Shown: positions 1-9,360, counted from the stretch's first letter. The stretch is 51,625 nucleotides of DNA from Anaerococcus vaginalis ATCC 51170 (GCF_000163295.1 NZ_GG700527.1:653022-704646), one strand, 5' to 3'. The notes: generated by a model not told the origin, from the sequence alone. Numbers and translations: made by a program.

Positions 1-21
1 ATTTCTTTTTCTATTATCCAT
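1..21 (-). CDS. 5' end of an unidentified minus-strand gene
   Basis: Only the first seven codons (MDNRKRN) lie in the window. The start is supported by AAGGAG at 29-34 on the minus strand, seven bases before the ATG at 21-19. The gene diverges from the tetR-type gene at 370, so the 350 bases between are a shared regulatory region. The product cannot be named. Confidence 0.5.
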
Positions 22-53
22 AGTATATCTCCTTATTATAAATTATTGGGGTC

Positions 54-69
54 TTAGGGTTCTCCCTAA
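54..69. other. Small hairpin in the leader of the minus-strand gene
   Basis: TTAGGG and CCCTAA flank a four-base loop, a perfect 6-bp stem. It lies about 20 bases upstream of the ribosome site of the minus-strand gene, so it would be in that gene's 5' leader. Function unknown. Confidence 0.3.
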
Positions 70-84
70 CAAGGTAAAATTGAT

Positions 85-125
85 AAAAAAAGAAGCAGTC
101 CATAAAGGTTCTGCTTCATCAATTT
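85..125 (-). terminator. Terminator-like hairpin in the divergent intergenic region
   Basis: GAAGCAG (92-98) pairs with CTGCTTC (111-117). Read on the minus strand the stem is followed directly by seven T. On the plus strand a weaker ATTTTT follows. Since the minus-strand gene starts at 21, this hairpin would sit in its leader and could be an attenuator. It could equally be the leftover terminator of a lost gene. Confidence 0.45.
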
Positions 126-128
126 TTC

Positions 129-148
129 GTAAGTGGGTACTCACTTAC
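129..148. promoter_or_regulatory. 20-bp near-perfect palindrome, candidate operator
   Basis: GTAAGTG and CACTTAC flank a central GGTACT, giving a 20-bp palindrome with one mismatched pair. Its size and symmetry are typical of TetR-family operators. It lies between the divergent tetR-type gene and the minus-strand gene, so the regulator at 370 may bind here. No direct evidence links the two. Confidence 0.45.
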
Positions 149-293
149 TGTGCTTGCTATTAAAGTTATAAGCGTCAAGCGTGTATTAAGTTTTATTAAT
201 TATACCGCATTTAAAGAAATTAATAAAGAAGTATAAAGGGCGTTCAAGCAAATATCTTAAATAAGATTACTAAATTTTAAAATACTTCATGTA

Positions 294-342
294 TTGAAAT
301 TAATTATCAAATGAGTTACAATAAAACTGACGGTAGCGTCGG
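294..342 (+). promoter_or_regulatory. Promoter of the tetR-type gene with operator-like palindrome at the start point
   Basis: TTGAAA (294-299) and TACAAT (317-322) are separated by exactly 17 bases, a good housekeeping promoter. The imperfect palindrome CTGACG-GTAG-CGTCGG (327-342) begins five bases after the -10 box, where a repressor would block the polymerase. This fits autorepression by the TetR-type protein encoded just downstream. The promoter is seen in sequence; the operator role is inference. Confidence 0.55.
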
Positions 343-369
343 AATTATTTATTGACAGGAGATAAAGTT

Positions 370-963
370 TTGAATGATAAAAAATTGAAAGTAGGAGAAA
401 AAAGGAAGTTAGAAATTCTGGAAGCGGCAAAGACATGTTTTTTAGAAAAGGGTTTCCAAAATACAACTATGGAAGATGTTATAGAAAAAGTAAGTTTAAG
501 TAAAGGTGGTGTTTACTATCATTATGGATCAACCTACGAAATGATTTATGATTTTATGAAATTAGGTATCAAATATAGAGGAGAAAAAAGCAAAACTATC
601 GGCACATCTAAGTTAACGAGTTTAGACGCAATTACTGAGATGATGATGGAAAGAATTTATGATGAAAATGAATTTAAAAGCATCTATGCAATTTTTTTGA
701 AACTACAAAATGAAGATAAAAGATTGTGTGAAATGTTTAAAAATTTAAAAGAAACAAACACAGAAATTTTATCGTCTGCATTTCCTCCAAACGATAAGCT
801 CTCATCTATTTTTGAAGATGAGTTTTTAGTGACCTTTGTAAATACTTTGATTTTAGGATATGAAAGTTTAAATCAAAAAGAAATTTTTATTGAAAATAAA
901 GAAACAATCAAAAAGATGTTAGAAGAATATTTGAAAAATAAATTTCCTGAATTATTAGGCTGA
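370..963 (+). CDS. TetR/AcrR-family transcriptional regulator
   Basis: A 197-aa one-component repressor that probably controls the transporter operon starting 20 bases downstream. The N-terminal helix-turn-helix is clear: the TTMEDVIEKVSLSKGGVYYHY stretch is the TetR signature, followed by a variable all-helical ligand-binding half. I chose the TTG at 370 because AGGAG at 357-361 lies eight bases before it; a TTG at 352 has no ribosome site. The last residues run into the permease leader without a terminator, so regulator and transporter are probably cotranscribed. The ligand is unknown; a metal or metallophore is a guess from context. Confidence 0.88.
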   Translation: MNDKKLKVGEKRKLEILEAAKTCFLEKGFQNTTMEDVIEKVSLSKGGVYYHYGSTYEMIYDFMKLGIKYRGEKSKTIGTSKLTSLDAITEMMMERIYDENEFKSIYAIFLKLQNEDKRLCEMFKNLKETNTEILSSAFPPNDKLSSIFEDEFLVTFVNTLILGYESLNQKEIFIENKETIKKMLEEYLKNKFPELLG

Positions 964-983
964 TCTTAAATTGTGGTATAAAA

Positions 984-1916
984 ATGAATACAAAAAAGAC
1001 ATTTTTAAAAAAATTTTATGAGCTAATAATGACATTATTAATTGTTAGTATTTTATCATTTGTTTTAATGAAATTATCTCCCGTAGATCCAGCCACTGCA
1101 TATGCTAAAAGACATATAGGAAGTCCATCACCTGAGCAAATTGAAGAAGTAAGAATAAGATTTGGTTTTGACAAACCTGTATATAAGCAATATTTTAACT
1201 GGATTAAAAATCTTTTTTCTCTAGACTTAGGACAGTCTTTAAGTAATGGTAAACCAGTCTGGGATAATATAATGTTGGCTTTGCCAAAAACTTTATCTGT
1301 TGTTTTCTTTTCCGCAATATTGCAGGTAATTTTAGTATTGTCTTTGGGATGTATTACTTTCTTATGGAAGAACAAGATAATCAATAAGCTTATAAATCTT
1401 TTATGCCTTATTGGTGTTTCAATTCCTAGCTTTTATATTGCTATTATCTTACTTGATATATTTGCAGTAAAGTGGGATTTGCTATCAGTAGCAGGTAATA
1501 TTGGCATTACAAACTATCTACTTCCTGCAATAACTTTAGGGATATTTGGGGCTTCTTTTTATTATCCACTATTTAAAGATGCTTTAGACAAAGAGAATGG
1601 TGAATATTATATTATGTTTTTTAGAGCAAATGGTCTAAAGGAATTTACTTTGTTCGTGAAACATATATTGCCAAACTCGATAGTAAAGTTAATTCCAAAT
1701 TTCTTTCAGAGTATTGGACTTATGATTGCAAACGTGGCAATAGTTGAGGGAGTTTTTTCTATTCCAGGATTTGGATATTTGATTGTAAATTCTGTAATAA
1801 ATCGTGATGCAACGATGATTCATGGGTTGGTTTTCTTTTTAGCATTATTTATTGCACTTGCTAATATAATATCAGATTTGATAAACGATCTTTTGATAAA
1901 GGAAAGGGGAGATTAA
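984..1916 (+). CDS. ABC transporter permease, NikB/DppB type
   Basis: A 310-aa integral membrane subunit of a nickel/peptide-type ABC importer. An N-terminal membrane helix is followed by the family's periplasmic-type loop (SPVDPATAYAK, then the FGFDKPVYKQY segment) and five further hydrophobic segments. The ATPase-contact EAA-like loop lies around residues 205-230 (LKEFTLFVKHILPNSIV). Length is normal for NikB/DppB. The stop overlaps the next start (TAATG at 1914-1918), so the two permeases are translationally coupled. The ribosome site is weak, consistent with readthrough from the tetR-type gene. Substrate cannot be decided from this subunit. Confidence 0.88.
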   Translation: MNTKKTFLKKFYELIMTLLIVSILSFVLMKLSPVDPATAYAKRHIGSPSPEQIEEVRIRFGFDKPVYKQYFNWIKNLFSLDLGQSLSNGKPVWDNIMLALPKTLSVVFFSAILQVILVLSLGCITFLWKNKIINKLINLLCLIGVSIPSFYIAIILLDIFAVKWDLLSVAGNIGITNYLLPAITLGIFGASFYYPLFKDALDKENGEYYIMFFRANGLKEFTLFVKHILPNSIVKLIPNFFQSIGLMIANVAIVEGVFSIPGFGYLIVNSVINRDATMIHGLVFFLALFIALANIISDLINDLLIKERGD

Positions 1917-2701
1917 TGAAAATAAACAAAAGGATATTATTTCCTTTCCTAGTGATTTTATTTATATTTTTTGGAAGTTTTTTTGCCCCTAATGATCCCT
2001 TAGAAGTTAATCTTCCCCTTAGATTTGCAAATCCAAGTTCTAAGTATCTTTTGGGAAATGATAGCATGGGCAGGTGCGTTTTATCGAGAATACTGTACGG
2101 GGGAAAAACTACATTATTTATGGTTATGACGGCATCAATTATTGTTTTTACTTTAGGTTTGCTTTTAGGAACACTAACGTCAAAAGTTACCATGAAAAAG
2201 AATGTAATAGTAGATTCGATTATTAATGCTGTAACGGCTATACCACCAATTGCTTATTTAATCATATTTATAGCATCTTGGGGAAATGGAATAAAAACTA
2301 CATTAATCGCTTTGGTTGTTTCATATATATTGAGATTTTTAAGACTTGTTAGAACTCAAATAAATATTGAATATGATAAAGCTTATTGCACTTGTATGAT
2401 TTCACTTGGTGCTTCAAAGACTAGGTTGGTTCTAGTTCATATACTACCAAATATATTATTAGATTTAGTTCATTATATTTGTTTGTCCTGTGCGGATATG
2501 ATTTTAGCAATTACTGGTTTTTCATTTATAGGAATTGGACTTGGAGAAAATGTTGTGGAGTGGGGTTCTATGATTTTAGAAGCGAGAGATTCAATATTTA
2601 TTAAGCCAGAACTCATAATTTACCCTATTTTTGCAGTTTTTATTACTACAATGTCTTTTAATATTATTGCAAAAGAAGCGAATAGTAAGGTGAAGATATG
2701 A
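1916..2701 (+). CDS. ABC transporter permease, NikC/DppC type
   Basis: A 261-aa partner of the preceding permease. It has the NikC/DppC layout: an N-terminal helix, the conserved loop FANPSSKYLLGNDSMGRCVLSRI, then four to five membrane helices with the EAA-like loop ISLGASKTRLVLVHILPNI near residues 160-180. It overlaps the upstream permease by one base and the downstream ATPase by four (ATGA at 2698). The DSMGRCVLSR stretch corresponds to the D-x-x-GRD-x-x-SR motif of the family, with Cys in place of the usual Asp, a small oddity. Membrane-embedded half of the importer channel. Confidence 0.87.
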   Translation: MKINKRILFPFLVILFIFFGSFFAPNDPLEVNLPLRFANPSSKYLLGNDSMGRCVLSRILYGGKTTLFMVMTASIIVFTLGLLLGTLTSKVTMKKNVIVDSIINAVTAIPPIAYLIIFIASWGNGIKTTLIALVVSYILRFLRLVRTQINIEYDKAYCTCMISLGASKTRLVLVHILPNILLDLVHYICLSCADMILAITGFSFIGIGLGENVVEWGSMILEARDSIFIKPELIIYPIFAVFITTMSFNIIAKEANSKVKI

Positions 2702-3480
2702 TTTTGGTTAATCAATTACAAGTTAAAGATAAAAAAGGAAACAATCTTTTAAATAATATTTCTCTTAGAATCCCTATGGGAAAAATTATTGGTCTCACTG
2801 GACCCAGTGGTGCTGGGAAGACTACATTAGTAAACACAATACTTGGGATTTTATCAGAGGATTTAAAAGTAAGTTCTGGAACTATTACTATAGATGATTT
2901 CGATATATTGGAAAAAGATAATATCAATAACAACAATAGAAACATCGCTTTTATTCCTCAACTTCCCATGATTTCTTTTGACAAAAGAAAAAAGATAAAA
3001 AGTCAAATGGTTGAAACATATATTGCTAATCTTAATATAAATAAATCAGAAGCATTAAGTATAGCAAAAGATAAGCTCAAAAGCGTCAATCTTGAATATG
3101 AAAGAGTTTTAGATTCATATCCAACTGAACTCTCTGGTGGCATGATTCAGCGTGTGATTTTAGCGATATCTATGGGACTAAATACTGATTATATAATTGC
3201 TGATGAACCAACATCAGCCTTAGACAATTATAACTCATCATTATTTTTTGAATTGATTAAAGCAAATTTCAAAGGCAAAGGAATTTTGTTAATAACACAC
3301 GAGGCTGATATTCTTAAAAAATATAGCGATTGCATCTATGTGATAGAAAATGGATGCCTTATAGAAAAGGGGAGTAGTGAAGATATATTTGAAAGCCCTA
3401 AAGAAGAATGGACAAGAAAATTTGTTATCTGTAGTCAGAAAATATTAGATTCTGGAGGTGAATGGAAATGGACGAAATAG
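2698..3480 (+). CDS. ABC transporter ATP-binding protein, NikD type
   Basis: A 260-aa cytoplasmic ATPase driving the importer. Walker A is GPSGAGKTT (about residues 35-43), the signature is LSGGMIQRV (about 147), Walker B is IIADEPTSALD, and the switch histidine is in LLITHE. All catalytic motifs are intact. Its start overlaps the upstream permease stop, and its end overlaps the next ATPase. NikD- and NikE-like ATPases normally pair as a heterodimer, as expected here. Confidence 0.88.
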   Translation: MILVNQLQVKDKKGNNLLNNISLRIPMGKIIGLTGPSGAGKTTLVNTILGILSEDLKVSSGTITIDDFDILEKDNINNNNRNIAFIPQLPMISFDKRKKIKSQMVETYIANLNINKSEALSIAKDKLKSVNLEYERVLDSYPTELSGGMIQRVILAISMGLNTDYIIADEPTSALDNYNSSLFFELIKANFKGKGILLITHEADILKKYSDCIYVIENGCLIEKGSSEDIFESPKEEWTRKFVICSQKILDSGGEWKWTK

Positions 3481-4172
3481 CTATGAGTAATGTTAGCCTT
3501 TCTTTTGAAACAGTAAAAGGGACATTTAAAGCTCTAGATCAAATTTCCTTTTCACTAAAAAGGGGAGATAACTTAAGTTTAATTGGTGAAAGTGGATCTG
3601 GTAAAAGCACCATTGCAAAAGCATTAATAGGATTAGAAAGAATAGATGAAGGATCTATACTCTATGATTCTGTAGATATCTCAAAATTAAAATTAAAAAA
3701 AATAAGGAAATATAGAAAAAATATCCAGTCTGTTTTCCAGGATACATCTGGTACTTTAAATCCTGGTATAAGCACTTTTAAAAATTTGGAAGAAGGGCTT
3801 ATTAATTTAACAAACTTGTCGAAAAAGGAAAGAAAGGAAAAGGTATTATTATTTTGCGAGGATTTACATTTAAAAAAGGAAATATTAGATGTGCCCGTTC
3901 ACCAACTATCTGGAGGTGAGCAAAGAAGATTGTCGCTAATAAGAGCCCTTATGGTTAATCCTGATTTTTTAATACTAGATGAGGTTACAGCTGGGCTTGA
4001 CTTACTGACGATTGAAAAAGTATTAAACTTACTTTTTTATTATCAATCTAAGCATAGTATTTCTTATATTTTTATCACTCATGATATAAATCAAGCAAAA
4101 CAGATTTCAGATTATATCATAGAGATAAAGAAAGGAAAAATATTGAGAGAAGGAAAATTGCAAAGGAGATAG
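3468..4172 (+). CDS. ABC transporter ATP-binding protein, NikE type
   Basis: A 234-aa second ATPase of the importer. Walker A GESGSGKST (about residues 37-45), signature LSGGEQRRL, Walker B FLILDEVTAGLD and switch His in FITHD are present. It lacks the C-terminal oligopeptide-binding extension of OppD/OppF proteins, as NikE-type ATPases do. The ATG at 3468 is preferred over 3462 because GGAGGTG (3454-3460) is seven bases upstream. It overlaps the NikD-like gene and ends two bases before the binding-protein gene. Confidence 0.87.
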   Translation: MDEIAMSNVSLSFETVKGTFKALDQISFSLKRGDNLSLIGESGSGKSTIAKALIGLERIDEGSILYDSVDISKLKLKKIRKYRKNIQSVFQDTSGTLNPGISTFKNLEEGLINLTNLSKKERKEKVLLFCEDLHLKKEILDVPVHQLSGGEQRRLSLIRALMVNPDFLILDEVTAGLDLLTIEKVLNLLFYYQSKHSISYIFITHDINQAKQISDYIIEIKKGKILREGKLQRR

Positions 4173-4174
4173 AA

Positions 4175-5809
4175 ATGATCAAACTTAGAAAAAATATGAT
4201 GGTTTTATTGGCACTTGTATTTAGTTTTTCAATTTTACTAGGAGGTTGCCAAAAGAATCAAGAAAAAGCACAAGAAAATTCAAATGTAGCAAGTGAAAAC
4301 ACAAAAGATGAAAGCAAGAAGGTTTTAACCTTATGTACTGCTAAAGAACTGACAAACCTTACGACTTTAACAATGAATAAGGAAAATAATATGGCTTGTG
4401 GTTTAATTTACGAAACCCTAGTAGCTTATGAAAATGGTGAAATTGTACCAAAACTTGCTGAAAGCTTTGAATATAAAGATGATGGCAAAACTTTAGTCTT
4501 TAAATTAAAGGATGGGGTAAAGTTTTCAGATGGTGAAGATTTTAATGCTGATGCAGTAAAAAAGATATTAGATTTTGATAAGTCAAACCCTAATTTTGCA
4601 GGCATTAGAGCTGTTGCAGAGATAAAATCAACAGAAGTTATTGATGATAATACAATTGCTATTCACTATGAAAATCCGTCTAAATTTTATATAAATGGCT
4701 TTTGTTTCCAAAATGTATTGGGGATGCCATCTCCAAAATCATTTACTGAGGGAAACTTTGAGACATTTAACGAAAATATAGGAACAGGTCCTTATGTATA
4801 TGAAGAATTTAAATCTGGAGAATATACAAAATTTGTTAGAAATGAAAAATATCATGGGGAAAAACCTTATTACGATGAAGTTATTGTCAAATATATTCCC
4901 GATGCTTCCTCAAGACTTCAAGCCTTAAATAAGGGGGAAATAGATTTAATTTATGGAGCAGATTTAATAAATTATGATGACTTCAAAAAAGGTTCTGAAA
5001 TTAAGGATGTTACTGGAGAAGTAAATAAAAATAGGACTTTGACTAAAAATCTAATTTTAAATCCAAGTAAAAAAGAATTAGAAGATTTAAAAGTTCGTCA
5101 AGCAATTAATTATGCAATTAACAAAAAAGACATTGTCGACAGTTTAACATACTCATACGAAGATGTAGCTGAAACTTTATTCCCTAAAGATGTAGCTTAT
5201 TGTGATGCAAATTATCCAACTAATTATAGTTATGCTCCTGAAAAAGCAAATAGCTTGCTAGATGAAGCGGGTTGGAAACTCAATAAAGATACAGGAATTA
5301 GAGAAAAGGACGGAAGTCCATTAAAGCTTCAATATGTTTACTGGTCAGATTTAGTACTTGCTAAGGAAACTGCACTTGCAATAAAGACGCAATTAAAAGA
5401 AGTAGGTATAGATGTTGACCTAGTTGAAAAAGATCAAATGTCATGGTGGACAGATGGTATAAAGGGAGAATTCCATTTGACAACCTGGAATACAGAGGGT
5501 TCTTATACTGAACCTCATAAGTTCTTACAAGAATCAATCACTGAAATGGATCCACATTTGATGCCGTTAAAAGCACTTTCTGATTCAAACATATATATTG
5601 ATGCAATAAAGAAAGCTTCCACTTCTACAAACGAAGGGGAGATTAAAGATAATATACAAAAAGCTATAGTATATTCAAACGAAAACGCTATGGATTTGCC
5701 TCTTTCTTATTCAAAAGAAATGATTTTGTATAGAAATGACAAAATTGGTGGATATGAATTTACAAGTACACCACAATTTTTCAATATTTATAGTGTAAAA
5801 GCTAAATGA
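4175..5809 (+). CDS. Extracellular solute-binding lipoprotein, NikA/DppA family (SBP_bac_5)
   Basis: A 544-aa substrate-binding protein anchored outside the membrane. A signal peptide ends in the lipobox LLGGC (Cys25), followed by a Lys/Glu/Asn-rich linker. The family 5 core includes LAESFEYKDDGKTLVFKLK, the GTGPYVYEEF segment and VRQAINYAINKKDIV. The segment FHLTTWNTEG with PHKFL resembles NikA-type proteins more than plain peptide binders. AAAGGAG precedes the start. Nickel, another metal, or a metal-chelate is therefore the likely cargo, but di- or oligopeptides cannot be excluded. It is followed by a hairpin at 5839, so the exporter-fold pair may be transcribed at a different level. Confidence 0.87.
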   Translation: MIKLRKNMMVLLALVFSFSILLGGCQKNQEKAQENSNVASENTKDESKKVLTLCTAKELTNLTTLTMNKENNMACGLIYETLVAYENGEIVPKLAESFEYKDDGKTLVFKLKDGVKFSDGEDFNADAVKKILDFDKSNPNFAGIRAVAEIKSTEVIDDNTIAIHYENPSKFYINGFCFQNVLGMPSPKSFTEGNFETFNENIGTGPYVYEEFKSGEYTKFVRNEKYHGEKPYYDEVIVKYIPDASSRLQALNKGEIDLIYGADLINYDDFKKGSEIKDVTGEVNKNRTLTKNLILNPSKKELEDLKVRQAINYAINKKDIVDSLTYSYEDVAETLFPKDVAYCDANYPTNYSYAPEKANSLLDEAGWKLNKDTGIREKDGSPLKLQYVYWSDLVLAKETALAIKTQLKEVGIDVDLVEKDQMSWWTDGIKGEFHLTTWNTEGSYTEPHKFLQESITEMDPHLMPLKALSDSNIYIDAIKKASTSTNEGEIKDNIQKAIVYSNENAMDLPLSYSKEMILYRNDKIGGYEFTSTPQFFNIYSVKAK

Positions 5810-5836
5810 GAATAGGTTAATAAATTGAATTTAAGG

Positions 5837-5880
5837 CAGGTCTATCTATAAAGTAGTGAATGGATAGACCTATCTTATTA
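5837..5880 (+). terminator. Intercistronic hairpin between binding protein and ABC exporter pair
   Basis: GGTCTATC (5839-5846) pairs with GATAGACC (5863-5870), extended by two more pairs. It is followed by TATCTTATTATTA, a poor T-tract. It is probably a weak terminator or mRNA-stabilising stem that sets the ratio of importer to the following ABC pair. Confidence 0.55.
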
Positions 5881-5909
5881 TTACGAAGTTTTATTAAGGA
5901 GGGGATTTG

Positions 5910-7631
5910 ATGGATCTAATAAAACAATATGTAAAAAAGAGAAAAGGCTCATATTTTATATCAATCTTACTGGCAATAATTGGAGTAGTGGCTGGGCTTT
6001 TTTCTTATATATACATGGCAAAAATCATTGTAAATTTGATTAATGGTGCAAATGATATGAGTTTATATACTCCACTATGCATAAATATTTTAATAACATT
6101 TGTTATTAAAGAAGTGGCAGCAGGAATATCAACAAGTATTTCCCATACCGCAACTTTTAACTCATTAGGAGAAATCAGAAATGATATTTCTAAGAAACTT
6201 TTTAAGATGCCACTGGGAGATGTTCTTTCAAGATCTTCAGGGGAATTTAAAAATATAATTGTTGAGCAAGTTGATTCTATGGAAACTTCTCTTGCCCACC
6301 TTGTGCCAGAATTTACGGCAAACTTAGTAGGACCTATTCTATTGTTTATTTACATGTTTACATTAGATTGGCGATTGACCTTGCTATCACTAATTCCATT
6401 TGTGGTGGGAATGGCTACTATGATGTCTGTTATGAATGCTCATTATAAGGAAATGTTTGGAAAGTCAGTTGCCATTGGTCAACACATGAATAATTCTATT
6501 GTTGAGTATATAAATGGGATAGAAGTAATAAAGACATTTAATCAAAGCGAATCATCTTATAAAAAATATGCTGATGCAGTTTATGACAATGCAAGCTTTT
6601 ATTATAACTGGATGGGTGAATCTATGAATAGGGTTGCCATAGGTAGATTACTTTCTCCTATGGGGATTATTACAATCATACCCTTTGGGATTTTATTTTA
6701 TACAAATGGAAGTATTGATTTAGGAAATTTAATTACCTTAATCGTCTTATCCTTTGCTACAGTTTCTAGCATTTTAAAAATCATGAACTATATGGATGAT
6801 ATGTCAAGAATATCAACTATAACTTCTGAAATAGGAAAGATTTTAGATTCAAGAGAGTTAGAAAATATTGACAAGGGAGAAAAAATAGAATCCTATAATA
6901 TAGAACTTCAAGACGTAGACTTTTCTTATGATGGAAAAAATAAGGTTATAGATAATCTTTCTATGGAAATAAAAGAATCTAATGTTTCAGCACTCGTTGG
7001 TCCTTCTGGGTCAGGCAAGTCCACAATAGCAAAACTTATTGCTGGATTTTGGAATGTAGATAAGGGATCTATTAAAATTGGCGGAGTAGAAACAAAAGAT
7101 GTGTCGCTCGAAAACTTGTCTTCACTTATTTCTTTTGTATCCCAAGACAATTTCCTTTTTGATATGACTATAAAGGAAAATATTAGGCTTGGAAATAAGA
7201 ATGCCTCTGACGAAGAAATCATAGAGGTATGTAAAAAATCTGCCTGCCATGATTTTATTATGAATCTATCTAATGGTTATGATACAAGAGTTGGAGAAGG
7301 TGGAGGTCATCTGTCTGGCGGAGAAAGACAAAGGATATCTATTGCTCGTGCCATGCTAAAAAATGCACCAATCGTAATTTTAGATGAAGCAACTTCTTAT
7401 ATAGATCCCGAAAATGAAGCTCTGATACAAAATGCCTTGGCAAATCTAGTTAAGGGTAAAACTTTAATCATAATCGCTCATAGGTTAAAGACAATTGTTG
7501 ATGCCGATAGGATATTTGTTATTAAAGATGGTAAATTAAACTCCTATGGAACTCATGAGGACTTATTAAAGTCATCAGAGCTTTATAAGGAAATGTATGC
7601 TGCAAATTTAAGGGGTGATGAAAATGCTTAA
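5910..7631 (+). CDS. ABC transporter with fused membrane and ATPase domains (subunit 1 of a heterodimer)
   Basis: A 573-aa half-transporter. Six membrane helices span roughly residues 1-310, and the ATPase domain follows from about 335. Walker A is GPSGSGKST, signature HLSGGERQR, Walker B VILDEATSYIDPE and switch His in AHRLK. The ATG at 5910 follows AAGGAGGGG. It overlaps the next half-transporter by eight bases. The D-loop ending DPENEALIQ is shared with the YbtPQ/IrtAB type, exporter-fold proteins that import metal-loaded siderophores. Together with a NikA-like system this suggests metallophore traffic; drug or peptide export remains possible. Confidence 0.83.
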   Translation: MDLIKQYVKKRKGSYFISILLAIIGVVAGLFSYIYMAKIIVNLINGANDMSLYTPLCINILITFVIKEVAAGISTSISHTATFNSLGEIRNDISKKLFKMPLGDVLSRSSGEFKNIIVEQVDSMETSLAHLVPEFTANLVGPILLFIYMFTLDWRLTLLSLIPFVVGMATMMSVMNAHYKEMFGKSVAIGQHMNNSIVEYINGIEVIKTFNQSESSYKKYADAVYDNASFYYNWMGESMNRVAIGRLLSPMGIITIIPFGILFYTNGSIDLGNLITLIVLSFATVSSILKIMNYMDDMSRISTITSEIGKILDSRELENIDKGEKIESYNIELQDVDFSYDGKNKVIDNLSMEIKESNVSALVGPSGSGKSTIAKLIAGFWNVDKGSIKIGGVETKDVSLENLSSLISFVSQDNFLFDMTIKENIRLGNKNASDEEIIEVCKKSACHDFIMNLSNGYDTRVGEGGGHLSGGERQRISIARAMLKNAPIVILDEATSYIDPENEALIQNALANLVKGKTLIIIAHRLKTIVDADRIFVIKDGKLNSYGTHEDLLKSSELYKEMYAANLRGDENA

Positions 7632-9360
7632 TGTGTTTAAAAAGATATGGAATTTTTCAAAAGAAGAACAGATATATATTAAGAAATCTATTCTCGCTGG
7701 ATTTTTGCATGCAGTATTTAATGCCCTTGAGTTTGGAGCAATTTACTATATGCTAGCAAATATATTTTCTAAAACTTTAGGCTATAAGGCTATCTTTGTT
7801 TGTCTTGGAATATTAGTTATATCCCTTGTTGGAAAGATAATGACACAAAAATCATCACAAATGGCACAAACACACGCTGGATATTTTATGGCAGCCCATA
7901 AGAGGATAGAAATAGGAGAAAAAATAAAAAGAGTTCCTATGGGTTTCTTTTCAAGCTTTTCACTAGGAAGATTAACTACTATTGCTACATCTTCACTTTC
8001 CCAAGCAGAAATGTGGGTGCCTATGCTTTTGGTTCTTGTACTTGGTGGGATTTTAAATACTTTAGTTTTTGTCCTTGGAACTTTAATTTTTAACGTAAAG
8101 GTAGGACTGGTTGCTGTAGCAGGTGTGGTAGTATTTTTCATCGTTACATCAATGATGGAGAAAAAATCATCAGCTAATGCAGACAAAATGACAGAAACAC
8201 AAACAAGACTTACAAAAGAAGTATTAGCAAGTTTACAAGGTATGCAGGCTATAAAATCCTATAATCTTGGTGGAGAAAATAACAGAGCTTTGAGAAAGTC
8301 TATAAAAGATACATCAAATATACTTTTAGATTTAGAAATATCTGTAGCACCTTACACAGTTATCCAAAGAATTGTAATGGGAATAACAACAGTAGCTATG
8401 GTCTATGTATCATTAAAATTAAATTTATCTGGTGAACTTCCGCTTGCTGAAACAATTCTTATGATTATGGCATCCTTTATTATCTTTGAAGGATTAATCG
8501 GGGCAGGATCAAACATGGCAATCCTAAGAGCTTGCGAAAATGCCATAGATTCTGTGGGTTTTATCGACTCTATGCCTGATATGAGAGAAGGAAGTATTAC
8601 AGAGCCTATAAAAAATCATGATATTGTCTTTAAAAATGTCAGCTTTTCTTATGATGACAGACCAATTTTAAAAAATGTATCAGCAGAGATAAAAGAAAAT
8701 ACTATGACTGCCATAGTTGGTCCATCTGGATCTGGTAAAACAACATTTTGTAATCTAATAGCGAGATTTTGGGATGTAAATTCTGGTGAAATATTAATAG
8801 GTGGAAAAAATATAAAAGACTATAAGATAGAAAACTTAATGAATTCTATTTCCATGGTATTTCAAGATGTATATCTATTTGAGGATACAATTGAAAACAA
8901 TATAAAATTTGGAAAACAAAACGCAAGCCATGAAGAAGTAGTTCAAGCTGCAAAAAAAGCAAGATGTCATGAATTTATAGAAGCTTTACCAGAAGGATAT
9001 GAAACTATTATTGGGGAAGGTGGAGCAAGCCTATCTGGTGGAGAAAAACAAAGAATCTCCATAGCCAGAGCCATGCTAAAAGATGCGGACATCATAATCT
9101 TTGATGAAGCCACAGCAAGTATAGATCCAGAAAATGAAGATAAACTTAAAGAAGCAATAGAATCATTAACAAAAAACAAAACAGTAATTATGATTGCCCA
9201 CAGATTAAAAACCATAAGAAATGCAGATCAAATCTTAGTCTTAAAAGATGGAGAAATAGTAGAACGTGGAAATCACGAAGAACTGATTAAAAATAATGGA
9301 CTTTATTCTGACCTTATAAATGCAAAAGCTAAGGCGGAATCATGGAAATTAAATAATTAA
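7624..9360 (+). CDS. ABC transporter with fused membrane and ATPase domains (subunit 2 of a heterodimer)
   Basis: A 578-aa partner of the preceding half-transporter. Transmembrane domain roughly residues 15-320, ATPase domain from about 335. Walker A GPSGSGKTT, signature SLSGGEKQR, Walker B IIFDEATASIDPE and switch His in AHRLK are intact, so both ATP sites of the heterodimer look active. The ATG at 7624 was chosen because AGGGGTG (7611-7617) is six bases upstream; 7618 is also possible. It is the last gene of the locus, with a strong terminator 43 bases after its stop. DPENE after Walker B again matches the YbtPQ/IrtAB group. Confidence 0.83.
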   Translation: MLNVFKKIWNFSKEEQIYIKKSILAGFLHAVFNALEFGAIYYMLANIFSKTLGYKAIFVCLGILVISLVGKIMTQKSSQMAQTHAGYFMAAHKRIEIGEKIKRVPMGFFSSFSLGRLTTIATSSLSQAEMWVPMLLVLVLGGILNTLVFVLGTLIFNVKVGLVAVAGVVVFFIVTSMMEKKSSANADKMTETQTRLTKEVLASLQGMQAIKSYNLGGENNRALRKSIKDTSNILLDLEISVAPYTVIQRIVMGITTVAMVYVSLKLNLSGELPLAETILMIMASFIIFEGLIGAGSNMAILRACENAIDSVGFIDSMPDMREGSITEPIKNHDIVFKNVSFSYDDRPILKNVSAEIKENTMTAIVGPSGSGKTTFCNLIARFWDVNSGEILIGGKNIKDYKIENLMNSISMVFQDVYLFEDTIENNIKFGKQNASHEEVVQAAKKARCHEFIEALPEGYETIIGEGGASLSGGEKQRISIARAMLKDADIIIFDEATASIDPENEDKLKEAIESLTKNKTVIMIAHRLKTIRNADQILVLKDGEIVERGNHEELIKNNGLYSDLINAKAKAESWKLNN

